Origin: Symsagittifera roscoffensis
Taxonomy: Eukaryota > Xenacoelomorpha > Acoela > Convolutidae
Assembly (NCBI RefSeq): GCF_963678635.1
Contig: NC_087067.1
Coordinates: forward strand, 38,014,686-38,078,685
Direction: 5' to 3'
DNA: 64,000 nucleotides
The notes under the pieces were generated by a model, which made no database searches, was not told the DNA's origin, and saw only the letters and a program-made list of their open reading frames with translations. Positions within the stretch are counted from its first letter, which is position 1, and every line of letters starts with the position of its first letter. This document shows, piece by piece, positions 21,767-34,619 of the stretch. Position numbers and translations under genes: made by a program.

Positions 21767-24026
21767 TTTCCCTGGCGTAACTAGACGGAAGAAGGAGTGA
21801 GATGGTGAATCGACCTCCAGAACGACGTTAGGTTGCAACACTCCTTACTCTGTTTTTTCTGTTTTTTTCTCCATCGCCCTTGTCTAACGAATTTCAAATT
21901 CTAATTGAAAGTGTTCATAAATCAACTCAAAGAGCTTCCTTTCTCGTCCCAGTTGTCTGTGTTTCAGGTAGATGCCGCGATTACAGGCCAGACGCATCCT
22001 TGAGATCTCTCAGAAACTAGTTATTGGAACTTCAAGGACCAAATATATCAAATCAGCTCTAGTAAAATCAATAATTCACTCCTAAAGCAGCGCAACGCTT
22101 CAAAATCTGTTCGAAACAATTTTGCAATACAAACCAAAGCGCCAAAATACAGTAACAATAGTTGCTGGATACAATGACAACAGAATGCATCCGCAAGAAT
22201 TACAGCAGTGGAAAGACTTGAGTAAGATATCCCTAACAATTTTCAACCCTAAACACTGATCATCTCCACAACAATTCAGATCTGAAATAAATCGCAAAAT
22301 GTTTTTTCATAATCATATGTTGTTTAATTTGATAATTAGATTTGTACAACCACATACACTCATGGTTTCACCTAACCTCAACCTAAATCTAACCCTTCAA
22401 ACGTTCTGCCGTGATGGCATCTACTTCTCGTTCTACGGTAATGATTTCTCCGCTACTTCTCTTGCAAATATAATCTATAATTTCTCTCGCTAACATGGCA
22501 CCACCGTCCTTCCTCAAATGGCTACTCAAACACCTTGCATAATTTGTAAAGACAGCTTGTGAGCATAAAAACCACAAGGAAAATATACACCAAAGTGGTC
22601 CTCTGGAAACCGGTCTTTATGATCTTATCAAAAAATCAATTTGGTTATAACTCAAATAAAACTCTCCACGTACAGTCTAATAGAAAACAACGAAAATACC
22701 TTCTATATGCGCGTAGCAATGATCTTTCTACCATTACTACTGTGCAAAACAAAGTCGGAAAATGATGGAGTTTTATCCAAAACAATAGCAAGGCGACTTA
22801 CGCAATGGCAAGACGCAGATCTGCTTGACCTGTATAACGAAGGGAAGGCGCTGCAAATGCGCTTGACCAAAGGAAGTAGAAGAAAAACTGAAACTGAAGC
22901 ACAACAGTTCTGAAACTTTCACAACACAACTGAAACTTTCAAAGGCGTTCCTTTTCCTTCGCTCGACGAGGTCGTCAAAGGTAAGACAAAAGAACAGAAT
23001 TTTATAGAGAAGCAACCACCATCTCAAACAATTGATGAAAACTATGTTAATCCAGTTTGAAATAAAATAATGCCTTTCCATCCATCGATATTTGATCAGA
23101 TAAACGATCAACATATCAAGAAAGCAGTTATGAGAAGGCATGGATCTCATGGACAATCTGGCCTTGATGCAAATGAATGGAGACGTGTTTTAATACAATT
23201 CGGACAACAATCAATTGAGATTTCGAAAACAATTGCCAAAATTGTCAAAAAATTGGCTACCAAAGAACTAAATTCAGAACTAACGGAATCATATAACGCA
23301 TGTAGATTAAAACCCTTAGAAAAGAAACCAGGAGTAAGACCCATAGGCATAGGAGAAATTTTTTGTAGGTTGATATGATGAACAAGAACCAAATGCCTAA
23401 AAAAACGAACTCATGTCGCTCGCTCGGTTCAAAATTTGAACTCTGTCTACGACAAAAAAATGTGGCATTGAAAAAGTGATCCACACGCTAAGGGAATACT
23501 ACAGCAAAATCTCCGCCAATGCTGTTTTACTGTTAGATGCCGAAAACGCTTTCAACTCGCCAAATCGAAATCTGTCATTGAAAAACATCAAAAAAACCTG
23601 CCCATCTCTTTCAACAGCGATTAAGATTTCCTACTCCAATCCATCTAAACTATTCGTTAAAAAAAAGCCATCTACTCTCAAAAAGGGACAACCCAGAGGG
23701 AACCACGACAATGGCCATGTCATGTACGGTCTAGCCATAATACCCCTCATAAATTTATATCAGTAGACAGCGTAACCCAGAAATGGTAAGGAGACGACGG
23801 AAACGCAGTCGGTAAATTAAGCAATCTACGAATCGTCCTCGATAAAATTGAATCACTAAGTAAATGCCAATTCATTGTCAAAGATGAAAAACTCGGTGAG
23901 GCTGAGAAAAGTTTTGACATTACAGGAATCACTATAAAGGCAGGTGCTTGAATTCTTGGTTCAATTATAAGAACAAAAATTAAATGTAATAAGTTCCTCA
24001 AACTTCAACAGAATGAGCAAATCAAA
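21767..24026 (+). mobile_element. PHD/RT retroelement E2, copy B
   Basis: Near-identical to 15,085-17,345, with the same blocks and the same lost PHD finger. A small difference near 22,225 (one base shorter) shows it is not an exact copy. Confidence 0.65.
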
Positions 24027-24260
24027 TTTTTGAAAAAACTAACCAAAAGAGCTAAAACCTTCCCCCAAAGAAACAAACCGAAAGAAAACAAACCTAATTA
24101 ACTCATTAATTAAACAGATAAAAATGATTCCATCACCTGACGGCTGAGCTGACTTTCTGCCCCGGGTTCCAATGTCCATTATTGCATATAAAAACCCAGG
24201 AACGTAAGTTGTTTTCAGAGTAATCTTTGCAGAAGTAATTCCAGTATAAATTTGTGACGT

Positions 24261-25201
24261 ATGGTTTGTCAATTTGTTCGAGGTAGATATATTTTTTTTC
24301 GTATTATATCAATAATTGAGTGGTTCTTATCCAATAATTTTTTGTCAGACTTTCTTGTTCGAGTTTTTGTTATCGATGTTTGATCTTTTTGTCTTGATAA
24401 TAAAAGATCGTCATTGGTTTCGTATTTGACTTTATCGGTAGTTTGATGTTGTAGCTGCATTTCAACACTAATACTAGCAATAACAGATCATGTAGTTCAA
24501 AGTAATACAATAATCGAAGCAGTCTCAGTTCAGTTAGTCTTTGTTTATAGCTCTTATCCCAATTGCCCATTATCCAGATAGTTGCTTTCCTTTGGACGCG
24601 TTAGAATTCTTTACTTTCAATTTTGTTCGCCAGCCAAGCTGGTGATGCATTAACTTATTACAGGTAAACCTTGAGGTAAACCACCAGCGACAGGTGCTGT
24701 TATAGAAAAGCAGTAACTTACTTTAACATACTGTTGGCGGTCATAAAAGTAACTAGCAACTATTTGAAGAAAGTTACCTCCAATGACTAATTTTTCATTT
24801 TTTTGGAGCAGCAAGTCGTGTGGAACGCTATCAAAAGCATTTTTTAAGTCAAGGTATAACTCGAAAAGTTCGTTTTCCTTTTCATCGTATTCTTTATATA
24901 GATGGTCTTAGAACAAAAGTATTTGAATAACAACGGAACGATGTCTTTGTTACCGATATGTCTTTGTTAAATCCGTGTTACGATTGGTCTAGCTGCTTTT
25001 TTTAGAAATTCATACAACTCATCAAAATATGTTTTTCCAGGATTTTGATTTTCTGCATAAAATACTAATGGGTCGGTACTGTTCAATCATTGCTCTGTAC
25101 TGGTCCTTAAATTTGTTATCACTTCACTTATCTTCCAACAGGATGGAAAGAAGCCTTTTTTTGGGGCAGTTTTGAAAATCAGTAATTATGACTTGGACAA
25201 A
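24261..25201 (-). mobile_element. LINE-2 reverse transcriptase fragment, copy B
   Basis: Same as 17,580-18,520 with scattered substitutions. Confidence 0.6.
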
Positions 25202-25570
25202 GATGGTAGATTTTTAAGAACTCTGTTTCCAGTCCAGTGTGGGCCACATGCTTTATTAGTTTGTAGCTTTATCAAAATTTTTGTTATATTCAATTCATTG
25301 ATCTCGATTTTATTGACTTTTTTCTATCGTAACAAGTTTCCGTTATTTGATTACTTTTAAGGAACACATTGGAAAAATAAAAAATAACTAAAAAATTTAC
25401 AGTTTCGCTCGTCCTCATTTGTTTTCTGATTTCTGTAAGTCATAGTCACGGGATATCTGCTGCTTTTGTGCATCACTTTGAGATACTACTGAAGATCAGA
25501 GAACCTTCGAGCTCGAAAAATTTACTTTTCAACCCTGCTTGATCTTCATTTAGCGACGTTTTTAGTCTCT

Positions 25571-28500
25571 AACTCTGCAGTATGAAAAATCCAACGCTGA
25601 TGGGTTCTCGGTGCTCAATGGTTGATTTCAACAACTCCACCTCATTCAAGTCTTTTTTAACTGTATTCAACTTTTTTAACAATGGCTCATTGATCGCTTC
25701 ATGAGTCTTTTCATCGTTCAAATACTTCGTAATTGAATGCCAAGATTTATCGATGATCTGATATCCATAAGAAGGCCATAAGAAGAATTGACTAAAAGCT
25801 TCATAGAATCTGCTATAACTCTTGACACAAGTTTTTCATCTCCTTCTCTTCAAGCATCAACCACTGACTGAACGAAAGTATCAAAGCATTTCCCAGGAGA
25901 ACATTGAACAAAACGGTAAACTTAGGTGCACTGCAATCCAAGTTCCATATAAAAGTTGAGGAGAGGAATTACAATTGTTCTATTTTCTAGCTTATTATCA
26001 AGCGCATAATTCTTCATATAATCTCCAATATTGTTTCTTCCAATCTCAGTATTTTTGAAAGTTGGTAGAAAAATCGCAAATTTTGATTTCAGATTATCTG
26101 GAACAACTAAATTGCACTGAACATAGCCAAAACGATACTCATCTTTTCATTTTGCTAGAAGGGAGTCTGTACAAAGAGGTCTTTTCTAAGAAAAATGGGT
26201 TCTGACATAATTTTTGATCTTTCATTTGTTTTGTAGATTTTCCCACCACTCACACTCCCACATTTCTTCAGCCTTGTATCCTTTCTCTTTTCTGTATTCC
26301 CATCGCATATCATCCATCTCTCTCTTCTTGTTTCCTCGCTCAATATCTTGTTCTGTTGAGGAGGGACGAGCTTCTTTACAGGAACAGAAGTGGTAGTAGC
26401 ATCCCATTGCTTCAAATACTGTTTTACAGTGATCGCAGTAACCATCAGCACTAAAACAGTCAATTTTTTTTTCAGTTTACCAGATGTAAAAAAACTCTCA
26501 AATTTACTTTCTTGTCTTGTTTCCTGGTTAAAAGACATGACCATATTCTCAAAATTGCGAGATTGGTTGTTTCTAGCCTTGAATTTCTGCTTATCAGTGT
26601 CAAACTCCCATCTCGTATACAGTAATGTTGGCATATCTTGACACATTGAGAAGGAGTAGAGCTGAATTGCATCAATCTCAACGATTCATTAACAAACATT
26701 TGATGAATTTTTGATGAATTTTTCATCAACTACAGCTTTTCGAGAGAACACAAGGGAAGGCCCACCGGTGATGATTTCTCGCATTTTTTCACACAAATCT
26801 TTATCACTTTTGCAAAAATGGATAAAACTTGTAATTTGTAGATTTGTGTAGACATATGTTTGCAAGACATGGAAGTGTACATCCAAGTTTCAACATATCA
26901 TTTCCTTTGTTATGAAAAAACTGATTTTTTTTGCATTGTTTCCAGGGTTGAAACCACATCCTCGTTATTATCCACCTCAAAAAGTCTTTGAACTCAGTCA
27001 TTCCGTTTTTCTACCTAGTCTCTTGCAAGTAATTGGAATCAGCCAAACCAGATGGAGGGAAAAATTTAATTTTAGGCTTTTTCAGTAATTGTTGTTTGGC
27101 AATCCCATCCTTTTTCAGTTTCTCTTAATCAGTAAAGTCTTTGTCTAGAAGATTTTTGTTTGTAGGTTTACTGGAAAAGGCTTCATACGGTAGCAATTCG
27201 AGAAAATCAAGCTTGTCTGGGTAATCAAACCACCCTTTTGTTTCGATAAATTTATAGGCTTTGAGAAAAAAGTCCAGAGTAGTTGTTCCACCCACAAAAT
27301 TTTATTTTGTCGAGAAATTGTACATCTCCAAACTTGAAATATATGAAGTTACTTGCTTTTTTGATGACTGATGTTTCTTGTTGTGTATCGCGAATCAAAT
27401 AGGGGATAAAGGAGGACTTGATCAAATTCCAATCATATCTACCACTAATAAAACCGAAAACAGGTAAAGTTTTTACATAAATTTCAAGATATTCTTTCAA
27501 ATCGATGAGTTGATTTTTTTTGAATTTGCAAGAATTGTGTTGACATATCTGCATCTTCCGAATCTTCAATGCATCCGTCTTTGTACTCAAATTTGTTACT
27601 TGATAAAATTTTACCATGTTCGTTCAGGTAATCAAAGATCTTTTACATTCTTTTATTGACAGCTTCTTCAATATCTTGAAATTTTTTTTCTCATCTCTAG
27701 CTTACTCTGTTCAGCCAACAACCCGAGGTCGGTTACAAAACCAACAATCAAGTTCTGTGGATCATTGTTGTACAAAAATACGAGTTCATCAAACAGATTT
27801 GATGGTATAGAGACTAAAATTGGAACATGTTCTCCAATCCAGGTTGTATTTTGCGTCTCTTTTAGTTCTTCTGTAGAAACGCAATTCGACTCAAAATTGA
27901 AAACTTCTATATTTTTAAGAAGTTTATTTTCTTCAGAAACTGGAAGATTGAATCTTTCTAGTTTTCAAACAAGGTTTCTCGAAGCTCATACACGTTTGTT
28001 GGGTAAATATGTCTCACTCGATCCTTGCATCTCAGAAGATGTTTGTTGAGAAACTCAGATCTTTTGAAGAAAGTGTCACAACTAGGACACCGAAAGCACT
28101 TGAAGAAAGAATCAATATCATTTGTATGAATGATATGATTGTTAAATCTCAGTAATTTGAATGTTCAAAGCTTCCAATAGTTCGCCGAGCTAGTTATCTA
28201 ACATATTCACCTTCTTGAATTTCGAAATCGTATATAAAGATGTTTTTTTGCACAATTTCCTGGACAACAGGTAAGTCTTCTACAGAAACACCACGAACAT
28301 TTTTAGGACCAAATTTTGATAAAAGTTCTGTAAAATATCTAGAAGTGTAAGAGTCGAGATCATTATGTCCACTCATGTACATGGCCAATGCGCGGAAAAG
28401 ACGAAAATTATTTTGAACGGTTCCCTGTTTTTGTTTGACAAAAAACAGTTCACTTCCGTATGTCGTAGTAAAGGTTCGGGTAGGACAGAGTCCGGACATC

Positions 28501-28934
28501 TAAATTGAATGTTTTTCCGCGAAGCAGCAAAAATTGTCACATTTGTGATCAAATTGAAATCGCCATTTTGTGTTCTTGCGTTCTTGGGTACTTTGTTTCT
28601 TAATATCAAATTTTTCAACTTTTCCTTGGATTGTTATCAAATCCGCTTTCGTACACAGTAAGTGGGACCTTTCAAACGAAGTGTTGTTTCAGCGGCAGAA
28701 TCGAGCTTGTTGAAGACTTCTTTAGGTTTCTCGTTGAATATTTTAGTATCTAACTTGGACATTTGGAAGTTAAATACCTTATTTCTCCCATTTTCTACCT
28801 CCGTATCCACCAGAAAATGTTGGCAAACACTAAATTACTCAAAACACTAAGTGGTACAAGTCAGCCACCGTATCACTAGGTTTCCGTTGCTTAGCTCCAT
28901 GATCTTTTATCCGATGTTGTTGGAGAGAGTAGTA
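25571..28934 (-). mobile_element. Fossil polB-bearing, Polinton-like element, copy 1
   Basis: Reading right to left on the minus strand: the N-terminal region; a proofreading-exonuclease-like block (LPVFGFISGRYDWNLIKS, about 27,430); DMLKLGCTLPCLANICLHKS; MCQDMPTLLYTRWEFDTD (palm start); a Cys/His-rich block with GCYYHFCSC; MWECEWWEN; RFGYVQCNLVVPDNLK; and MKLLVNSSYG near the C terminus. This is a family B DNA polymerase of the kind carried by Polintons and related virus-like elements. No capsid gene, integrase or terminal inverted repeat was found, so the family is assigned only to that level. It is broken, with roughly ten interruptions. Confidence 0.72.
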
Positions 28935-31912
28935 ACTTAAGAGGTCTTTCCTAAGAAAAATGGGTTCTGACATAATTTTTGATCTTTCATTTGTTTTGTA
29001 GATTTTCCCACCACTCACACTCCCACATTTCTTCAGCCTTGTATCCTTTCTCTTTTCTGTATTCCCGTCGCATATCATCCATCTCTCTCTTCTTGTTTCC
29101 TCGTTCAATATCTTGTTCTGTTAAGGAGGGACGAGCTTCTTGACAGGAACAGAAGTGGTAGTAGCATCCCATTGCTTCAAATACTGTTTTACAGTGATCG
29201 CAGTAACCATCAACACTAAAACAGTCGATTTTTTTTTCAGTTTACCAGATGTGAAAAAACTCTCAAATTTACTTTCTGGTCTTGTTTCCTGGTTAAAAGA
29301 CACGACCATATTCTCAAAATTGCGAGATCGGTTGTTTCTAGCCTTGAATTTCTGCATATCAGTGTCAAACTCCCATCTCGTATACAGTAATGTTGGCATA
29401 TCTTGACACATTGAGAAGGAGTAGAGCTGAATTGCATCAATCTCAACGATTGATTAACAAACATTTGATGAATTTTTGATGAATTTTTCATCAACTACAG
29501 CTTTTCGAGAGAACACAAGGGAAGGCCCACCGGTGATGATTTCTCGCATTTTTTCACACAAATCTTTATCACTTTTGCAAAATGGATAAAACTTGTAATT
29601 TGTAGATTTGTGTAGACATATGTTTGCAAGACATGGAAGTGTACATCCAAGTTTCAACATATCATTTCCTTTGTTATGAAAAAACTGATTTTTTTTTGCA
29701 TTGATTCCAGGGTTGAAACCACATCCTCGTTATTATCCACCTCAAAAAGTCTTTGAACTCAGTCATTCCGTTTTTCTACCTAGTCTCTTGCAAGTAATTG
29801 GAATCAGCCAAACCAGATGGAGGGAAAAATTTAATTTTAGGCTTTTTCAGTAATTGTTGTTCGGCAATCCCATCCTTTTTCAGTTTCTCTTAATCAGTAA
29901 AGTCTTTGTCTAGAAGATTTTCGTTTGTAGGTTTACTGGAAAAGGCTTCATACGGTAGCAATTCGAGAAAATAAAGCTTGTCTGGGTAATCAAACCACCC
30001 TTTCGTTTCGATAAATTTATAGGCTTTGAGAAAAAAGTCCAGAGTAGTTGTTCCACCCACAAAATTTCATTGTCGAGAAATTGTACATCTCCAAACTTGA
30101 AATATATGAAGTTACTTGCTTTTTTGATGACTGATGTTTCTTGTTGTGTATCGCGAATCAAATAGGGGATAAAGGAGGACTTGATCAAATTCCAATCATA
30201 TCTACCACTAATAAAACCGAAAACAGGTAAAGTTCTTACATAAATTTCAAGATATTTTTTCAAATCGATGAGTTGATTTTTTTTGAATTTGCAAGAATTG
30301 TGTTGACATATCTGCTTCTTCCAAATCTTCAATGCATCCGTCTTTGTACTCAAATTTGTTACTTGATAAATTTTTACCATTTTCTTTCAGGTAATCAAAG
30401 ATCTTTTACATTCTTTTATTGACAGCTTTTTCAATATCTTGAAATTTTTTTTCTCATCTCTAGCTTACTCTGTTCAGCCAACAACTCGAGGTCGGTTACA
30501 AAACTAACAATCAAGTTCTGTGGATCATTGTTGTACAAAAAGACGAGTTCATCAAACAGATTTGATGATATAGAGACTAAAATTGGAACATGTTCTCCAA
30601 TCCATGTTGTATTTTGCGTCTCTTTTAGTTCTTCTGTAGAAACGCAATTCGACTCAAAATTGAAAACTTCTATATTTTTATGAAGTTTATTTTCTTCAGA
30701 AACTGGAAGATTGAATCTTTCTAGTTTTCAAACAAGGTTTCTCGAAGCTCATACACGTTTGTTGGGTAAATATGTCTCACTCGATCCTTGCATCTCAGAA
30801 GATGTTTGTTGAGAAACTCAGATCTTTTGAAGAAAGTGTCACAACTAGGACACCGAAAGCACTTGAAGAAAGAATCAATATCATTTGTATGAATGATATG
30901 ATTGTTAAATCTCAGTAATTTGAATGTTCAAAGCTTCCAATAGTTCGCCGAGCTAGTTATCTAACATATTCACCTTCTTGAATATCGAAATCGTATATAA
31001 AGATGTTTTTTTTGCACAATTTCCTGGACTACAGGTAAGTCTTCTACAGAAACACCACGAACATTTTTAGGACCAGATTTTGATAAAAGTTCTGTAAAAT
31101 ATCTAGAAGTGAAAGAGTCGAGATCATTATGTCCACTCATGTACATGGCCAATGCGCGGAAAAGACGAAAATTATTTTGAATGGTTCCCTGTTTTTGTTT
31201 GACAAAAAACAGTTCATTTCCGTATGTCGTAGTAAAGGTTCGGGTAGGACAGAGTCCGGACATCCAAATTGAATGTTTTTCCGCGAATCAACAAAAATTG
31301 TCACATTTGTGATCAAATTGAAATCGCCATTTTGTGTTCTGGCGTTCTTGGGTACTTTGTTTCTTAATATCAAATTTTTCAACTTTTCCTTGGGTTGTTA
31401 TCAAATCCGCTTTCGTACACAGTAAGTGGGATCTTTCAAACGAAGTGTTGTTTCAGCGGCAGAATCGAGCTTGTTGAAGACTTCTTTAGGTTTCTCGTTG
31501 AATATTTTAGTATCTAACTTGGACATTTGGAAGTTAAATACCTTATTTCTCCCATTTTCTACCTCCGTATCCACCAGAAAATGTTGACAAACACTAAATT
31601 ACTCAAGACACTAAGTGGTACAAATCAGCCACCGTATCACTAGGTTTCCGTTGCTTAGCTCCATGATCGTTTATCCGATGTTGTTGGAGAGAGTAGTAAC
31701 TTGTGAATTCTTGTTCACTGGAAGAACAAACCGTCGATTGCTTAGAACTTGATTGAGCATGCTTCTTGGCAGTGAAGTAATTCATCACTTCTTCGCTCTT
31801 TGTATAAAAAAGACAGTTTGGACACTTAAGTTCCTTCTGTTCTTTACATATCAGCCCAGTAGGTTGATTAGAACATATAATTGTCTCATAACAAAATGTA
31901 ACTTGTTTGGAT
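28935..31912 (-). mobile_element. Fossil polB-bearing, Polinton-like element, copy 2 (tandem duplicate)
   Basis: Repeats copy 1 with an offset of about 2,765 bases and a few percent divergence. It carries the N-terminal zinc-binding region (KCPNCLFYTKSEEVMNYF, then QHRINDHGAKQRK) at 31,600-31,912, and its C-terminal side is joined to the N-terminal part of copy 1 near 28,934. This duplication is older than the 6.68 kb one. It is broken, with roughly ten interruptions. Confidence 0.72.
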
Positions 31913-32262
31913 CGAAAGATCACGCCCGATGAATTGTGGAGGCGGCAACTAATGACTTAACTGTAGTCTATGTTTAACATGGCTCAAATTGAAAAAAATG
32001 CAATATCAGAATGAAAAATAGTCCCAAAACAAAAGGTTACAACAATTCCAGAACAAAAAATAAAAACATCGCAAAAATTTATGGAAAAATATTGATAATG
32101 ATTGCGTAATTTGATGATGCAAAATCCTGATATAATCCTCATGATGCACAAAACGTACGAAAATCTTTGAATTAGTATTTCAAAATTCCCAAAAGAGATG
32201 GATTGACTCTTTCCTCTCCCTTAACTCCGCATGCTCTGGCAGAAAAAAATTCTCGCGATTAA
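31913..32262. repeat. Recurrent spacer, copy 1
   Basis: Starts with AGATCAC..CGATGAATTGTGG, holds CAAAACAAAAGGTTACAACA and ends near CAGGGCATTGCAGCACTGAA. It recurs at 33,030, 35,404, 37,085 and 38,824, always between retroelement or polB pieces. On the minus strand it lies upstream of the polB N-terminal region. No gene was seen. Confidence 0.7.
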
Positions 32263-32264
32263 GT

Positions 32265-33029
32265 TCATGTATTCAGGGCATTGCAGCACTGAAAAGAATA
32301 GTTTGAAAATTTTGTTTCCTTCAAATCATAATCACTGTTTCTCATTGACAGTAGATAAAGAAGACCATACATCTCGATATATACACTGAGTGGTAGTATT
32401 CTTAGCTTGAGGAGGCGGTAACGGTAATTGAGGTTCGATCCTAATATCCATTTTGTTGCATAGTGTTTTTTTTTCAAAACTCTTTGAGGTTTCCCTTGTG
32501 TGGCCACCAAGCTTGAGATGTGTATGTTGCTATCGGTACTACGGTTCTAGTATTTACCTTCCAGTGGCAGGCCGAAGTAAGGTTTCTTTTAATTTGAAAG
32601 AAAGCTTTCATTGCTTTTTTGGAACGTATCTGACAATTTCCAGCCCAGTTTAAGTTTTTGGTGCACAATGAGCACAAGGTCAAGTTGGGATTTAAGTGGT
32701 TCCAAAGGATTGCCCATGAGATTTGTTTTTAGTGCTCCTTTTATGTTTAGAATATGAGACTTCTTTATATTTGCTGTCATCTGATTTTCAGAAAGCCATT
32801 TTTCAATGTTTTTGTTGCTTTGTTTATTTCAGCTTGGCTTCGGGTTATTGCTTTAAAATCATCTGTGTACCCCTAACCTGATTTTTATTTCATCGTTACT
32901 GGTAATTTTTTTTCGAAGAAGAAGAATAGTAGTGCTCCAGGGTACTCCGTTGGGGACTTTTTTTTTGGCGGTAACTTTTCTGGTTGATTTGAACGTATTG
33001 TTGTCTCATACCAACATGTAACATAATTG
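32265..33029 (-). mobile_element. LINE-3 reverse transcriptase fragment, copy 1
   Basis: On the minus strand YPGALLFFFF (motif B end), YTDDFKAITRSQAEINKAT (motif C), MTANIKKSHILNIK, KKAMKAFFQIKRNLTSACHW and YATKWILGS are the order seen in the RT end of Jockey/CR1-group LINEs. The fragment begins with a phrase (YETTIRSNQPE) shared with the polB N-terminal region, so its left partner is chimeric. Interrupted. Confidence 0.6.
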
Positions 33030-33530
33030 GAGGGAAAGATCACGGGCGATGAATTGTGGAGGAGTGAAATAATGAATAATTTGTTTTTAATGTTTAAGAT
33101 GGCCAATAGTGAAAAAAAGCAATTTCAGAATCAAAAATATTCCTAAAACAAAAGGATACAACAAATAAAGAAAAAATCGCAAAAACGTGCAGCCAAATGT
33201 TGATAATGATTGCGTAATATATCATCTAATTAACGTTGTTCAACTTTGATTGTTCAGAAGCTCTTAGAGCACTTTTATGACATAATTTTCATTTTCTTCT
33301 GGTGTCTGATCGTTCTGTAAAATTTGTTGTAATTTTAATCCTGATGTTGCTCAAAATGTGCGAGAATCTTTAAAGTAACATTTGAAAATTCCCATAAGAG
33401 ATGGATTGACTCTTTTTTCTTCCGTAACTCCGCATTCTCTGGCAAAATTACCTCTCGGGAACTGGTTCAACCATTCAGGGCATTGCATCAGTGAGAAAAA
33501 AATAGGTTGAAGTTTTTTTTTCTCAAGTTA
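33030..33530. repeat. Recurrent spacer, copy 2
   Basis: Same unit as 31,913-32,262, in a longer version with an extra central part (GTTGTTCAACTTTGATTGTT). Confidence 0.65.
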
Positions 33531-34060
33531 TTGGGCACCGGTCTTCCAATTTTCCATCCACAAGAGATAACTTCATGATGGTCTAAACGTACAGAATTTG
33601 GATGGTTTGGATCTGTCCTGAACCTGTCACTGAATTTTACTGATGTATGTGAACGCCAACAAGAGAGTCCTCTTTCTTGTGTTCCTCAATCCATGTGGTG
33701 AAATGTCGAACAAATTGTCATTTGTCCAACATAGGTGGAATTACATCCACAACAAGACAGTTTGTAGACCAAATTGGGTTTCAGTTCACGGGATAATGAC
33801 AATTTAAGGGAGGGAAGAGTTGCTTTCAATTTCCTAGTCGATAACGCAATTTGTGCGTTGGTGATGCTGCGCACCTTGTTTGCAAACAATTGACTTTGAT
33901 TTCCTCGATATTGAAGCATGAGCATTGGGGGTTTCACTTTTCTCTTATCATCGACTGCTCGGGTATCTGTCTTATTTGATAATAAATTTGCTCCAAGGGT
34001 TTTGCTTACTGTTTCCGACTCAACTTTAAATGATCACTCCTCTGGGTATTGATTTTCTTT
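33531..34060 (-). mobile_element. Penelope-like element fragment, GIY-YIG part
   Basis: Minus-strand YKLSCCGCNSTYVGQ is the GIY-YIG endonuclease start of Penelope-like elements. It is preceded by VKPPMLMLQYRGNQSQLF and RELKPNLV, and followed by EEHKKEDSL. Confidence 0.65.
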
Positions 34061-34290
34061 CCATTGCTTTATTTTGATTCTTATGTTTTTTGTTGCTTTA
34101 TTCATTCCACTTTGGATTCGGATTATTGCTTTAAAATCATTTGCGTACCTGCAACAGGATATTTTTTTATCGTTTCAGGTAAATCATTCATAAAGAGGAG
34201 GAATAGTAGTGGTACAAGGGTAGGCCCTTGGGTACTCCGCTGGTGACACTTTTTTGGCCGGATCTTTTCTGGTTGATTTGAACTTTTTGT
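34061..34290 (-). mobile_element. LINE-3 fragment (RT motif B to C region)
   Basis: The minus strand repeats the LINE-3 RT segment around TPRDPLV-like and FLLFMNDLPET-like blocks. It is wedged between two Penelope-like pieces. Confidence 0.4.
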
Positions 34291-34612
34291 TTTCTCATAT
34301 GTAGTAATTTATACCCAAGGCATCCTTCTCATTTGGTGTTTCAAGCGTTAATTGTAAGTTAGGGTGCAATTTGTTGGCAGCATGCAATACCACGTTCGGG
34401 TCGCCTTCAACAGTCCTCACAGTATTGTCTACAAATCGTAGGAAAAACTTCACACCTGTCATCGTCAGCTCACATTCACGCCTCTCAATGCACAATTTGC
34501 AGAGCCAAACTTTTTTAGATATAACTTTGTAATCCTCATCCAAAATACCACCACAATTTTTATGATACCAATTCAAACAATCCTCCCATTCCACTGCCTG
34601 GGTTCTGAAAAT
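34291..34612 (-). mobile_element. Penelope-like element fragment, RT with embedded PHD finger
   Basis: The minus strand reads QAVEWEDCLNWYHKNCGG, then VWLCKLCIER (PHD-type C4HC3 end), then FFLRFVDNTVRTVEGDPNVV and PNLQLTLETPNEKD of a Penelope-type RT. Fragment. Confidence 0.6.
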
Positions 34613-34619
34613 CTTTGTA

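Larger units (their letters stand above)
19387..26067. repeat. 6.68 kb tandem duplication, copy B
   Basis: Near-identical to 12,705-19,386. Its right end runs uninterrupted into the rest of the polB element, so copy B holds the original right boundary and copy A the original left boundary. Confidence 0.9.
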
